Shown: positions 1 through 5,940 of the stretch, one piece after another
Position numbering within the stretch: the stretch's first letter is position 1
Layout of the letters: the number at the start of each line of letters is the position of its first letter
Assembly (NCBI GenBank): GCA_949742895.1
Contig: CATJRT010000222.1
Coordinates: 1-11,395, forward strand
From: an uncultured Eubacteriales bacterium
Lineage (GTDB): Bacteria > Bacillota_A > Clostridia > Oscillospirales > Oscillospiraceae
Direction of reading: 5' to 3'
DNA length: 11,395 nt
Notes under the pieces: generated by a model
What the model was told of the DNA's origin: nothing
Databases searched by the model: none
What the model saw: only the letters and a program-made list of their open reading frames with translations
Made by a program: the position numbers and the translations under genes

Positions 1-791
1 AGGTGCTGGCTGAGGGCGGCATCACCCGGATGGTGGGCGTCTATCAGGACCCCACCGGCCTGAGCAATGTGGGTTCCATCCGCTCTGCCCGGCAGTACTA
101 CTGGGAGCTGTCCCAGGGGCATGACGCGCTGTTCATCCACGCCGGGGGCAGTCCTGAATTCTATACCACAAAAGAAACCTTGGGCCTGACCACGGTGGAC
201 GGAGTAAACGGCTACTGGCCTGGAATGTTCTGGCGGGACCGGGAGCGCGTTCCAGGTCATTACTATGGCTACGAGCACTCTGTGCTGTCCTCCGGCGAGG
301 CCATCGCCGCCATGCTGGAGAGCAATCCGGAGCTGGTCCCCCACACCGATGACTATGTCTACGAAATGTCCTTCGCCGACGACGGCACCCCGGCGGACGG
401 CGAAACTGCCCTCACAGTGACCGTCCCCTTCAGCAACAAGACCACCACCTTCCGCTTCAACGAGGAAAGCAGGCTATACCTGGCAGAGCAGTACGGCGAG
501 GCGTACATAGACGGCAATGACGACACTCAAATTGCCGTCACCAACCTGCTGGTGCTCCAAACTGCCTGCAATGCGGTGCCCAACGACGATAAGGGCCGCA
601 TTACCGTGGACCTGTCCTCCGGAGATGGCTGGTTCATCTGCGGCGGGAAATACGTCCCCATCACCTGGGAAAAAGGTGGCCCTAACGACCAGCTTCGCTA
701 TTTTTCTTCCGACGGACACCCCCTCACCCTGGGCCGGGGCAAGAGCTATGTGTGCATCATTCCGTTAAACCGGGAAATCACGGCAGAGTAA
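1..791 (+). CDS. DUF3048 (YerB-like) protein, C-terminal part, 5' end outside window
   Basis: The reading frame is open from the window edge, with bases 1-2 completing a Glu codon, and ends at TAA 789-791. About 262 residues are visible. The early segment GGITRMVGVYQ, followed by VGSIRSARQYYWEL and IHAGGSPEFY, matches the core of the DUF3048 family, whose best known member is the Bacillus subtilis lipoprotein YerB. The motif RERVPGHYYGY sits at the end of that domain. The remainder is beta-rich and ends with WFICGGKYVPITWEK and LGRGKSYVCIIPLN, which fits the DUF3048 C-terminal domain. Family members are usually exported lipoproteins of unknown biochemical role; the signal peptide and lipobox would lie left of the window and cannot be checked. 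A GTG at position 3 is not a credible start because conserved domain sequence already surrounds it. No clear terminator follows. Confidence 0.88.
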   Translation, partial: VLAEGGITRMVGVYQDPTGLSNVGSIRSARQYYWELSQGHDALFIHAGGSPEFYTTKETLGLTTVDGVNGYWPGMFWRDRERVPGHYYGYEHSVLSSGEAIAAMLESNPELVPHTDDYVYEMSFADDGTPADGETALTVTVPFSNKTTTFRFNEESRLYLAEQYGEAYIDGNDDTQIAVTNLLVLQTACNAVPNDDKGRITVDLSSGDGWFICGGKYVPITWEKGGPNDQLRYFSSDGHPLTLGRGKSYVCIIPLNREITAE

Positions 792-882
792 CTGTTTATC
801 AATTTTTATTGAAAAACCATCGAAATATTTTCCAGTATAGCTCTATCCTGTGCGTACAAACTACCTTTGTGGTGACAAAACC

Positions 883-911
883 GGGTCCGTTCTTTGCCGG
901 ACCCTGCAAAG
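883..911 (+). promoter_or_regulatory. Candidate structured leader with two competing hairpins before the DUF378 gene
   Basis: GGGTCCG at 883-889 can pair with CGGACCC at 898-904 (7 bp, 8-nt loop). The loop bases CTTTGC at 892-897 are also perfectly complementary to GCAAAG at 906-911, which includes the first bases of the AAAGGAGG ribosome site at 908-915. The second helix would mask part of that site; the first leaves it free. Both together would form an H-type pseudoknot, but the single base at 905 is probably too short to cross a 7-bp stem, so alternative folds are more likely. The pairing is seen in the sequence; any regulatory role is inference. It matches no riboswitch class I recognise. 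Confidence 0.35.
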
Positions 912-923
912 GAGGTTCGTGCC

Positions 924-1142
924 ATGTTTTTGGATAAGCTGGCGTTGGCCATTGCCATCATTGGCGGGTTAAACTGGGGTTCCATCGGGCTGTTCAACGT
1001 AGACCTGGTGGCCCTGATCTGCGGCGGCTCCGGCACTTGGCTGGCCCGCATCATCTATGTGGTGGTGTGCTTGGCGGCGCTCTGGTGCCTCACCCTGCTG
1101 TTCCGGCCTGGTGAGGCCCGTACCAGACCGAGCCATGCGTAA
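924..1142 (+). CDS. DUF378 small membrane protein (YuzA-like)
   Basis: A 72-residue protein starts at ATG 924, 8 nt after a strong AAAGGAGG site at 908-915. It has two predicted membrane segments, about residues 5-23 and 41-60. Between them lies the family signature GGLNWGSIGLFNVDLVA (residues 14-30), which is typical of DUF378 proteins such as B. subtilis YuzA. The tail is short and basic, likely cytoplasmic or at the membrane face. No enzymatic role is known for the family. The gene is separated from the DUF3048 gene by 132 bp, in which I see no convincing sigma-A promoter: TTGAAA at 809-814 and TATAGC at 836-841 are 21 nt apart, too far. It could be read from the DUF3048 transcript or from its own weak promoter. 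Its stop codon overlaps the terminator hairpin. Confidence 0.9.
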   Translation: MFLDKLALAIAIIGGLNWGSIGLFNVDLVALICGGSGTWLARIIYVVVCLAALWCLTLLFRPGEARTRPSHA

Positions 1143-1178
1143 AAAATATCCCGGCGCTTAAAGCGCCGGGATATTTTT
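1142..1178. terminator. Bidirectional intrinsic terminator between convergent genes
   Basis: An almost perfect inverted repeat spans 1142-1159 and 1161-1178. The GC-rich core CCCGGCGCTT pairs with AAGCGCCGGG and is flanked by an A-run on the left and a T-run on the right, so it works as a rho-independent terminator in both directions. The left end touches the TAA of the DUF378 gene (1140-1142), and the right end covers the TAA of the minus-strand phosphoesterase (1177-1179). Confidence 0.93.
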
Positions 1179-1635
1179 ATTTCAATTCACCCCGAACCGC
1201 GCCGTCCTCCACCAGCAACACCCCGTAGCCCGGACGATTCCGAATCCCCCCGGCAGTGCCGGGATTGAACAGCCACACACCGTTCTGGGGCATATACAAC
1301 GCCTCGTGGGTATGTCCATAACACACCATGTTCACGCCCTTCTGCTTCGCGGCATCCACCATCCAGCCCATCCCGCTTTTGGCATAGTAATGGTGTCCAT
1401 GGGTAAGCAGAAAGCGCACCCCCTCCACATCCACCACCAGCTCATCCGGCGCGGCGCACCAGTCGCAATTCCCCCGTACCGCATCCACCGGAATGTCCGG
1501 GTACGCATCCGCCAGCGCCATCCCGTCCTGATAATGGTCGCCCAGGAAAAACACACGCTGGGGCCGCTCCCGCTCTACCGCGTCCAGCATCAGGCCCAGC
1601 CGCCCATGGGAATCCGATAACACTAAAATCTTCAT
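1177..1635 (-). CDS. YfcE/MJ0936-family metallophosphoesterase
   Basis: A 152-residue single-domain calcineurin-like phosphoesterase. The metal-binding motifs appear in order: DSH (residues 8-10), GDHYQD (32-37), GNCDW (55-59), THGH (78-81) and GHTH (107-110), all intact. Relatives (E. coli YfcE, Methanocaldococcus MJ0936, B. subtilis YsnB) are Mn-dependent phosphodiesterases active on model substrates; the physiological substrate is unknown. The start at ATG 1635 gives the standard N-terminus MKILVLSDSHG and lies 12 nt from a GGGGAGG site. The in-frame ATG at 1647 abuts that site with no spacing and is unlikely. In Bacillus this gene follows rdgB (ysnA-ysnB); here rdgB is about 8.5 kb away, so the link is loosened. 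It shares a 56-bp divergent gap with the next plus-strand gene. Confidence 0.9.
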   Translation of the reverse strand: MKILVLSDSHGRLGLMLDAVERERPQRVFFLGDHYQDGMALADAYPDIPVDAVRGNCDWCAAPDELVVDVEGVRFLLTHGHHYYAKSGMGWMVDAAKQKGVNMVCYGHTHEALYMPQNGVWLFNPGTAGGIRNRPGYGVLLVEDGAVRGELK

Positions 1636-1691
1636 ACAGTTCACCATCCTCCCCGCCGTACATAGACTGTGAATGAACGGAGGGATTCCTT

Positions 1692-1955
1692 ATGCCGAAT
1701 TTTGACGAAATCCTAAAAGGAAAACAGGCGGCAGGTCTTTTGAGCGACACCAGCAAGCTGGAAAAGCTTCGAGACGCGCCGGAAACGCAGAAAATTTTCT
1801 CCATGCTCAGCCGCAGCACCGGAGGCGATCTGGAGTCAGCGGCGGAAAAAGCTGCTCAAGGCGACACATCTCAGCTTACCGCTGCCATCCGCCAGCTCAT
1901 GCAGGACCCGGAGGGGTCAAAACTTCTTCAAAAAATGAAAGACAGTCTGAAATAA
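1692..1955 (+). CDS. Small helical protein of unknown function, first of a three-gene cluster
   Basis: An 87-residue, hydrophilic, apparently all-helical protein that I do not recognise as a named family. The start is ATG 1692, 7 nt after GGAGGG (1679-1684). There is no signal peptide, membrane segment or cysteine. The middle reads KIFSMLSRSTGGDLESAAEK, and the C-terminus LMQDPEGSKLLQKMKDSLK (residues 69-87) resembles the N-terminal LGNPQAMAQIMSLAQSLN of the next gene product. This short Asn/Asp-Pro helical pattern is reminiscent of the DP/STI1-type helical repeats, though that is only a visual resemblance. It lies 39 nt ahead of the next gene, with the same direction and codon style. A cytoplasmic adaptor or assembly role is possible but not shown. 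Confidence 0.75.
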   Translation: MPNFDEILKGKQAAGLLSDTSKLEKLRDAPETQKIFSMLSRSTGGDLESAAEKAAQGDTSQLTAAIRQLMQDPEGSKLLQKMKDSLK

Positions 1956-1994
1956 CAGCCAACCTGCAGGAGAGTGGCAGCAAGGAGGGACGCC

Positions 1995-2462
1995 ATGAGC
2001 GAATTGGAAGAAAAATTGGAGGGTATCCTTGGCAACCCTCAGGCCATGGCGCAAATCATGTCGCTGGCCCAATCGCTGAACCTCGGCGGAAACCAGCCCG
2101 CCGGCCCCGAAACCGGCTCAGAACCGCAGCCGGAGACCCCTACGCCTCCCGCAGCTTCTCCCTCCCCCGCCCCGCCGGAGCCACCTGCCGGGGCCGGGGG
2201 GGGCCTTGGTAATCTGCTGGGAGGGCTCGGCTCGCTGGATCCCAAGCTGTTGTCTGCGGCCGCTGGACTGATGGGGCAGTACGTCAGCAGCGGCAGCGAC
2301 GACCAGCGGGTGGCCCTGCTCACCGCCCTGCGGCCCTTTGTAAAGGAGCAGCGGTACGCCAAGCTGGACAAAGCCATCCAAATCGCCAAGCTGTCCCGCC
2401 TGATTCGTTCGGGACTGGAGCTGTTCCGGGCCAGGAAGGAGGACGGTGACGGTCATGTATAA
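1995..2462 (+). CDS. Unknown protein with Pro/Gly-rich linker, second of a three-gene cluster
   Basis: A 155-residue protein starting at ATG 1995, 5 nt after AAGGAGGG (1982-1989); an upstream in-frame GTG at 1974 has no ribosome site. Three regions are visible. Residues 1-30 form a helix with the LGNPQAMAQIMSLAQSLN motif, shared in outline with the preceding gene product. Residues about 31-72 are a low-complexity Pro/Glu/Ala/Gly linker. Residues about 73-155 form a helical domain containing LLSAAAGLMGQYVSS, ALLTALRPFVKEQRYAKLDK and IAKLSRLIRSGLELFRARK. No membrane segment or catalytic motif is evident. The linker includes an eight-G run. The end of the coding region supplies the ribosome site of the next gene. 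I have an impression of similar proteins in gut Clostridia, but no function. Confidence 0.78.
   Translation: MSELEEKLEGILGNPQAMAQIMSLAQSLNLGGNQPAGPETGSEPQPETPTPPAASPSPAPPEPPAGAGGGLGNLLGGLGSLDPKLLSAAAGLMGQYVSSGSDDQRVALLTALRPFVKEQRYAKLDKAIQIAKLSRLIRSGLELFRARKEDGDGHV
2196..2203 (+). repeat. Eight-G homopolymer inside coding region
   Basis: Eight consecutive G bases lie in the glycine-rich linker of the gene at 1995-2462, just after a C-rich stretch. The tract is in frame as given. A gain or loss of one base would frameshift the conserved C-terminal half. It may be a slippage or sequencing-error hotspot. Confidence 0.7.
2436..2442 (+). promoter_or_regulatory. Ribosome site for the third cluster gene, inside the preceding gene
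   Basis: AAGGAGG is encoded by the last codons of the 1995-2462 gene (within ARKED). It stands 12 nt before ATG 2455 and 3 nt before GTG 2446, so neither spacing is ideal. The position implies translational coupling. Confidence 0.6.
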
Positions 2463-2892
2463 CCAGTATCTGGACGACAGCGACTTTATCCTCCTGGACC
2501 CGGAACCCCATAGCCACCCCACCGGGCAGGACCGGCAAAACCAAAGCCGTCACAATCAACCTCATCCCGCCCCCCATGGACAGCGTCATCCGGGGATGGG
2601 TCAAAGCCAAAACAACCGTTCCGTCCCCCATCCTAAAAGCCCGGTCAAGTCCAAAAATGACCTATTGGGCGAGGTGACAGGCGGACTAAGCCAGCTCCTG
2701 GACGGAGTGCTCAAGCACTTCTCGCTGGAAAACTTCGATACCGGAGACATCCTGCTGGTGCTCATCATCCTGTTCCTCTATTTGGAAAGCGGCGACAATC
2801 TGGAGCTGGTCATCACATTGGGGCTACTGCTCCTGCTGGGATTGGGCGATGACAAGCCCAAAGATGGCGATACACCGCAGGCAGCCAGCTAA
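2455..2892 (+). CDS. Unknown protein with His/Gln-rich head and hydrophobic tail, third of a three-gene cluster
   Basis: Reads as 145 residues from ATG 2455, or 148 from GTG 2446. It overlaps the preceding gene by 8 nt from the ATG. The N-terminus is acidic (QYLDDSDFILLDPEPHSHP). Residues about 16-65 are rich in His, Gln, Asn and Pro, with seven His in about 45 residues, and look disordered; metal binding is conceivable. A helix at about 68-90 (NDLLGEVTGGLSQLLDGVLK) leads to two short, very hydrophobic stretches, ILLVLIILFLYL (about 99-110) and LELVITLGLLLLLGLG (about 116-131), split by an acidic SGDN turn. These suggest a membrane hairpin or a buried helical pair. The tail is hydrophilic. 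No family is recognised. Its stop interlocks with the stop of the convergent gene at 2889, and no terminator is visible. Confidence 0.75.
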   Translation: MYNQYLDDSDFILLDPEPHSHPTGQDRQNQSRHNQPHPAPHGQRHPGMGQSQNNRSVPHPKSPVKSKNDLLGEVTGGLSQLLDGVLKHFSLENFDTGDILLVLIILFLYLESGDNLELVITLGLLLLLGLGDDKPKDGDTPQAAS

Positions 2893-3632
2893 TGGAGCAC
2901 AGTCCCATCGGGTAGGACAAAGATTTCCCTGGTCTGGTCCAGTGGGCTGACCACCTCCTGGGAGGACATAGCGTAAATGAGCTCTCCGTCCTTCTCCATC
3001 TCCGCCGCCATCAGCAATCCGCTGTTCTCCGAAATCCAATACCGCTCCAAATAGCCCAGCGCGGGGGTCCTGGCCTCCACATAGACGCAGGGCTGCCCAC
3101 TCCAGGACTCGTAGCCGGCGGCGGTGATGCTGTTCTTATCCAATGCCAGCACTGTCTCATAAGAGGGCAACCGCTGCATCAGATCGGCTGTCATATCCTC
3201 TGCGGGGCCGGAGTAAACCCGCTCCTCTCCGCTGTACCACAGCCAGAGACGGTCGCCGCCTACTATGGAGTGCTCCACCAGCCCAGAGCTGAGGGTGAGG
3301 TCTGTGCGGAACCAGCCGCCGTCCGCCCACACCTGGGCTGACGCCGTACCCACTGACTGCCCTGCGGCAAAGTACTCCACAGTTACTGTACGGCTGTAGC
3401 TCTCGTACCGTTCCAGGCTGTCCACCAGCCGCTGAACAGTCTGAGGCGTGACGTTTACCGACACACCGTCGCTGACCTGACTGTCCGGATCCATGCTGGT
3501 AGCGGCATCCGGATCCGCCAATACCAGTGCAGGGGTTGAGGGAAGCACATTCCGGAAAAAGCTATACAGCACGGCGGCCAGCACCACACAGATGATGATT
3601 GCCGCCAACGCGGTTCGTTTTCTCTCCTCCAT
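2889..3632 (-). CDS. Membrane-anchored LolA-like protein of unknown function
   Basis: A 247-residue protein from ATG 3632, 7 nt after AGAGGG (3640-3645). The N-terminus EERKRTALAAIIICVVLAAVLY forms one membrane anchor (about residues 6-24) with basic residues on the inside, so the bulk lies outside the cell. There is no convincing lipobox: the Cys follows Ile-Ile-Ile. After a linker, about residues 60-247 form a beta-rich domain (TVTVEYFAAGQSVG, GGWFRTDLTL, VGGDRLWLWYSGEERVYSG, GYESWSGQPCVYVEA, LERYWISENSGLLMAAEMEKDGE). This pattern resembles the LolA/RseB-type half-barrel fold seen in Gram-positive extracellular proteins; the assignment is by pattern only. It is the last gene of the minus-strand run, 30 nt after mnaA. 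A role in surface lipid or polymer handling is a guess from context. Confidence 0.72.
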   Translation of the reverse strand: MEERKRTALAAIIICVVLAAVLYSFFRNVLPSTPALVLADPDAATSMDPDSQVSDGVSVNVTPQTVQRLVDSLERYESYSRTVTVEYFAAGQSVGTASAQVWADGGWFRTDLTLSSGLVEHSIVGGDRLWLWYSGEERVYSGPAEDMTADLMQRLPSYETVLALDKNSITAAGYESWSGQPCVYVEARTPALGYLERYWISENSGLLMAAEMEKDGELIYAMSSQEVVSPLDQTREIFVLPDGTVLH

Positions 3633-3662
3633 AGGCGTTCCCTCTCCCCGGCCTGGCACCGG

Positions 3663-4814
3663 TCAGCTCCTGAACGGCTCGGGTGGGCAGTCCGTCCGGC
3701 CAAAATGATAGGTGATCGCGTCTACAATCCGTCGGCAGGCACGACCGTCCCCGTAGGGGTTGACGGCATGGGCCATCACGGCATAGGCCGCAGGGGACTC
3801 GATGAGGTCAGAGGCCATGGCCACAATATCCGACGTCTGAGTTCCAGCAATGCGCACCGTCCCCGCCGCTACAGCTTCAGGCCGCTCTGTCTCCCGACGC
3901 AGGACAAGCACCGGCTTGCCCAGTGCAGGAGCCTCCTCCTGAAGTCCGCCGGAATCGGTGAGCACCAGATAACTGCGGGCTATCAGATTGTGCATTTCGT
4001 CGGCAGTGAGCGGCTCAATCAGATGGACGTTGGGCAACCCGTCCAGATGGCCGTGGGCCGCCTCCTGCACCACGGGAGACAAATGTACCGGATAGACCAG
4101 CTCCACCTGATCCTGGTAAGCAATGGCCAAACGCCGCAGGGCAGACATAATGGCTTCCATCGGCTCGCCGTAGTTTTCCCGACGGTGGCAGGTAACCACA
4201 ACCACCCTTTTCCGCTTGTAATCCAACTGGTTCAACGCCTCGGTCGCAAAGTGGAAATCCTCCCGCACGGTGGTATTCAGCGCATCGATCACCGTGTTGC
4301 CTGTGACGAACACCCCCCGCACGATGCCCTCCGATGCCAGGTTGCGCCGGTTCGCCTCCGTGGGGCAGAAATGCAGGTCGGCCAAACGGCCCACCATGGA
4401 GCGGTTCATCTCCTCAGGGAAGGGAGAATATTTATCCCCGGTACGCAGGCCTGCCTCCACATGGCCCACAGCAATTTGCTGGTAGAACGCCGCCAGCGCC
4501 CCGGCAAAGGTGGTGGAGGTGTCCCCGTGGACCAACACCAGGTCAGGACGGACTTGCTGGAACACGGTCTCCAGCCGGAGCAGGCACTTACTGGTGATGG
4601 TGGACAGAGTTTGCCGGTTTTCCATGATATCCAGGTCAAACTGGGGCTTCAGCTTGAAAATATCCAGCACTGTATCCAACATCTGCCTGTGCTGGGCAGT
4701 GACACAGCACAGGCTCTCAATTTCCGGACGGCGTTCCAACTCCTGCACCAGCGGAGCCATTTTGATAGCCTCGGGGCGGGTGCCAAAAATGGTCATCCCC
4801 TTCAGCTTATCCAT
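3663..4814 (-). CDS. mnaA: UDP-N-acetylglucosamine 2-epimerase (non-hydrolysing)
   Basis: 383 residues, normal for the WecB/MnaA family, which interconverts UDP-GlcNAc and UDP-ManNAc in the cytoplasm. Family motifs are complete: GTRPEAIKMAPL near the N-terminus, VTAQHRQML, VHGDTSTTFAGAL, GHVEAGLRT, PFPEEMNR, TCHRREN, HLIEPLTADEM and TDSGGLQEEAPALGKPVL. The residues equivalent to the E. coli WecB catalytic set appear as Asp98, Glu120, Glu134 and His210. ATG 4814 lies within the last codons of tagO (8-nt overlap), and its GGAGGAGGAG ribosome site is encoded by the acidic C-terminal tail of TagO, so the two are probably translationally coupled. In Gram-positive bacteria UDP-ManNAc feeds the second step of the wall teichoic acid or secondary polymer linkage unit. 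The matching ManNAc transferase (TagA-like) is not in the window. Confidence 0.95.
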   Translation of the reverse strand: MDKLKGMTIFGTRPEAIKMAPLVQELERRPEIESLCCVTAQHRQMLDTVLDIFKLKPQFDLDIMENRQTLSTITSKCLLRLETVFQQVRPDLVLVHGDTSTTFAGALAAFYQQIAVGHVEAGLRTGDKYSPFPEEMNRSMVGRLADLHFCPTEANRRNLASEGIVRGVFVTGNTVIDALNTTVREDFHFATEALNQLDYKRKRVVVVTCHRRENYGEPMEAIMSALRRLAIAYQDQVELVYPVHLSPVVQEAAHGHLDGLPNVHLIEPLTADEMHNLIARSYLVLTDSGGLQEEAPALGKPVLVLRRETERPEAVAAGTVRIAGTQTSDIVAMASDLIESPAAYAVMAHAVNPYGDGRACRRIVDAITYHFGRTDCPPEPFRS

Positions 4815-5940
4815 CCTTCTCCTCCTCCGTTTCTTCCGGCTGGTCCGGGGTATGCCCCGCCTCATGGCTCAAAAACACCCGCCACGCCACGGCCACGGCC
4901 ACGGCCATAGCCAGCAGAAACACCATGGCCTTCAGCGCGCCGCTGGTGGCGAGCACCACGGCGGACAGGCCCAGAATGGCGGAAATCACATACAGCACTC
5001 CCACCGCCTGCTTCTGGGAAAAACCCATGTCGATGAGCCGGTGATGGACGTGCCCCCGGTCCGGGGCCATGGGGTTCTGACCATGGGATACCCGCCGCAC
5101 CACGGCAAAACACACGTCGAAAATGGGCAGGCCCAGCATAAGAAAGGGCACCACAAAGGAAATGAGGGCGTACTGCTTGAACATCCCCTCCACCGACACG
5201 GTGGCCATGATAAAGCCCAAAAAGGTCGCGCCGGTATCCCCCATAAAAATCTTGGCGGGATTGAAGTTGTAGGGCAGGAAACCGATGCATGCCCCCACCA
5301 GCGCAGCCATCATCACCGCCACATCCAGCTCCTCGCTCACCAGCAAGGCAATCACCATCATCGTCGCCGCGCTGATGGTGGACACACCGCAGGCCAATCC
5401 GTCCAAACCGTCAATGAGGTTGACGGCGTTGGTGATGGCCACGATCCAGATCACTGTGATGGGGACGGACAGGGCACCCAGCTCCCACACCAGGTTGCTG
5501 CTGAAAATATTGGGGTTGGACAACACCTTAATCTCATTTCCCGCCAATACCGCGATGAGGGCGGACATGATCTGCACCAGAAATTTTGGTATGGCAGGCA
5601 GCGCGTATTTATCGTCCAGAACACCCAGCACTACAATGACGGCCGCCCCCAGCAGCATCCCCTTCTTGGCGGTGTCCAGCGGGACGAACAGCAGCATAGC
5701 TACCAGAAAGCCGAAAAAGATAGCCAAACCGCCCATGCGGGGAATGGGGTGGTCATGCATCCGGCGGTTGTCCTTGGGCACATCCACCGCTCCGAATTTC
5801 ACGGACAACACCTTGACCAGAGGCGTGGAGGCAAAGGCCACCACCGCTGCCAACGCCAAGGCCAGCAGGACATACAAAATGGCCTCTGACGCCACAATCG
5901 TTCCACAAATATTCACCTGAATAGCGCTCCTTTTGCTCAT
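4807..5940 (-). CDS. tagO: Undecaprenyl-phosphate GlcNAc-1-phosphate transferase (TagO/WecA family)
   Basis: About 377 residues and highly hydrophobic, with roughly ten membrane segments, of the MraY/WecA superfamily. It loads GlcNAc-1-phosphate from UDP-GlcNAc onto undecaprenyl phosphate, the first step of wall teichoic acid or related polymers. Motifs: MHDHPIPRMGGLAI (residues 61-74), the aspartate pair in GVLDDK (109-110), NAVNLIDGLDGLA (171-183), FMGDTGATFLGF (232-243) and the cytoplasmic DRGHVHHRL (294-302) typical of WecA/TagO rather than MraY. ATG 5940 overlaps the trpS stop as ATGA but has only a weak ribosome site. An in-frame GTG at 5914-5916 has AAGGAG 10 nt ahead and is a real alternative start, removing eight residues. 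The acidic C-terminus TEEEKDG carries the ribosome site of mnaA. Confidence 0.94.
   Translation of the reverse strand: MSKRSAIQVNICGTIVASEAILYVLLALALAAVVAFASTPLVKVLSVKFGAVDVPKDNRRMHDHPIPRMGGLAIFFGFLVAMLLFVPLDTAKKGMLLGAAVIVVLGVLDDKYALPAIPKFLVQIMSALIAVLAGNEIKVLSNPNIFSSNLVWELGALSVPITVIWIVAITNAVNLIDGLDGLACGVSTISAATMMVIALLVSEELDVAVMMAALVGACIGFLPYNFNPAKIFMGDTGATFLGFIMATVSVEGMFKQYALISFVVPFLMLGLPIFDVCFAVVRRVSHGQNPMAPDRGHVHHRLIDMGFSQKQAVGVLYVISAILGLSAVVLATSGALKAMVFLLAMAVAVAVAWRVFLSHEAGHTPDQPEETEEEKDG
5927..5934 (-). promoter_or_regulatory. Ribosome-site-like sequence inside the 5' end of tagO
   Basis: AAAAGGAG (minus strand) lies within codons 3-5 of the long tagO reading, 10 nt before the in-frame GTG at 5914-5916. 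It argues that some or all TagO starts there, while the ATGA junction with trpS argues for ATG 5940. Confidence 0.5.

Noticed and set aside
799..812. TCAAT/ATTGA inverted repeat after the DUF3048 gene as a terminator
   Set aside because: The stem is only 5 bp, AT-rich, and has no following T-run, so it is too weak for an intrinsic terminator.
809..841. TTGAAA and TATAGC as a sigma-A promoter for the DUF378 gene
   Set aside because: The spacing is 21 nt, too long, and the -10 match is poor.
1636..1691. Promoters in the 56-bp divergent gap between the phosphoesterase and the first unknown gene
   Set aside because: No paired -35/-10 boxes with proper spacing could be found on either strand. 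A promoter may overlap coding sequence, but I cannot point to it.
2889..3632. Lipoprotein signal peptide in the LolA-like protein
   Set aside because: The only Cys in the hydrophobic stretch is preceded by Ile-Ile-Ile, not by a small residue at -1, so the segment is better read as a membrane anchor.
3705..4910. Plus-strand open frame (401 codons) opposite mnaA
   Set aside because: It lies antisense to a complete epimerase with all catalytic motifs. Its composition is typical of a reverse-complement shadow.
4510..5889. Long plus-strand open frame (459 codons) opposite tagO and mnaA
   Set aside because: It is a shadow of two well-supported minus-strand genes in GC-rich DNA. The translation is His/Gly/Gln-rich without domain motifs, and no ribosome site fits.
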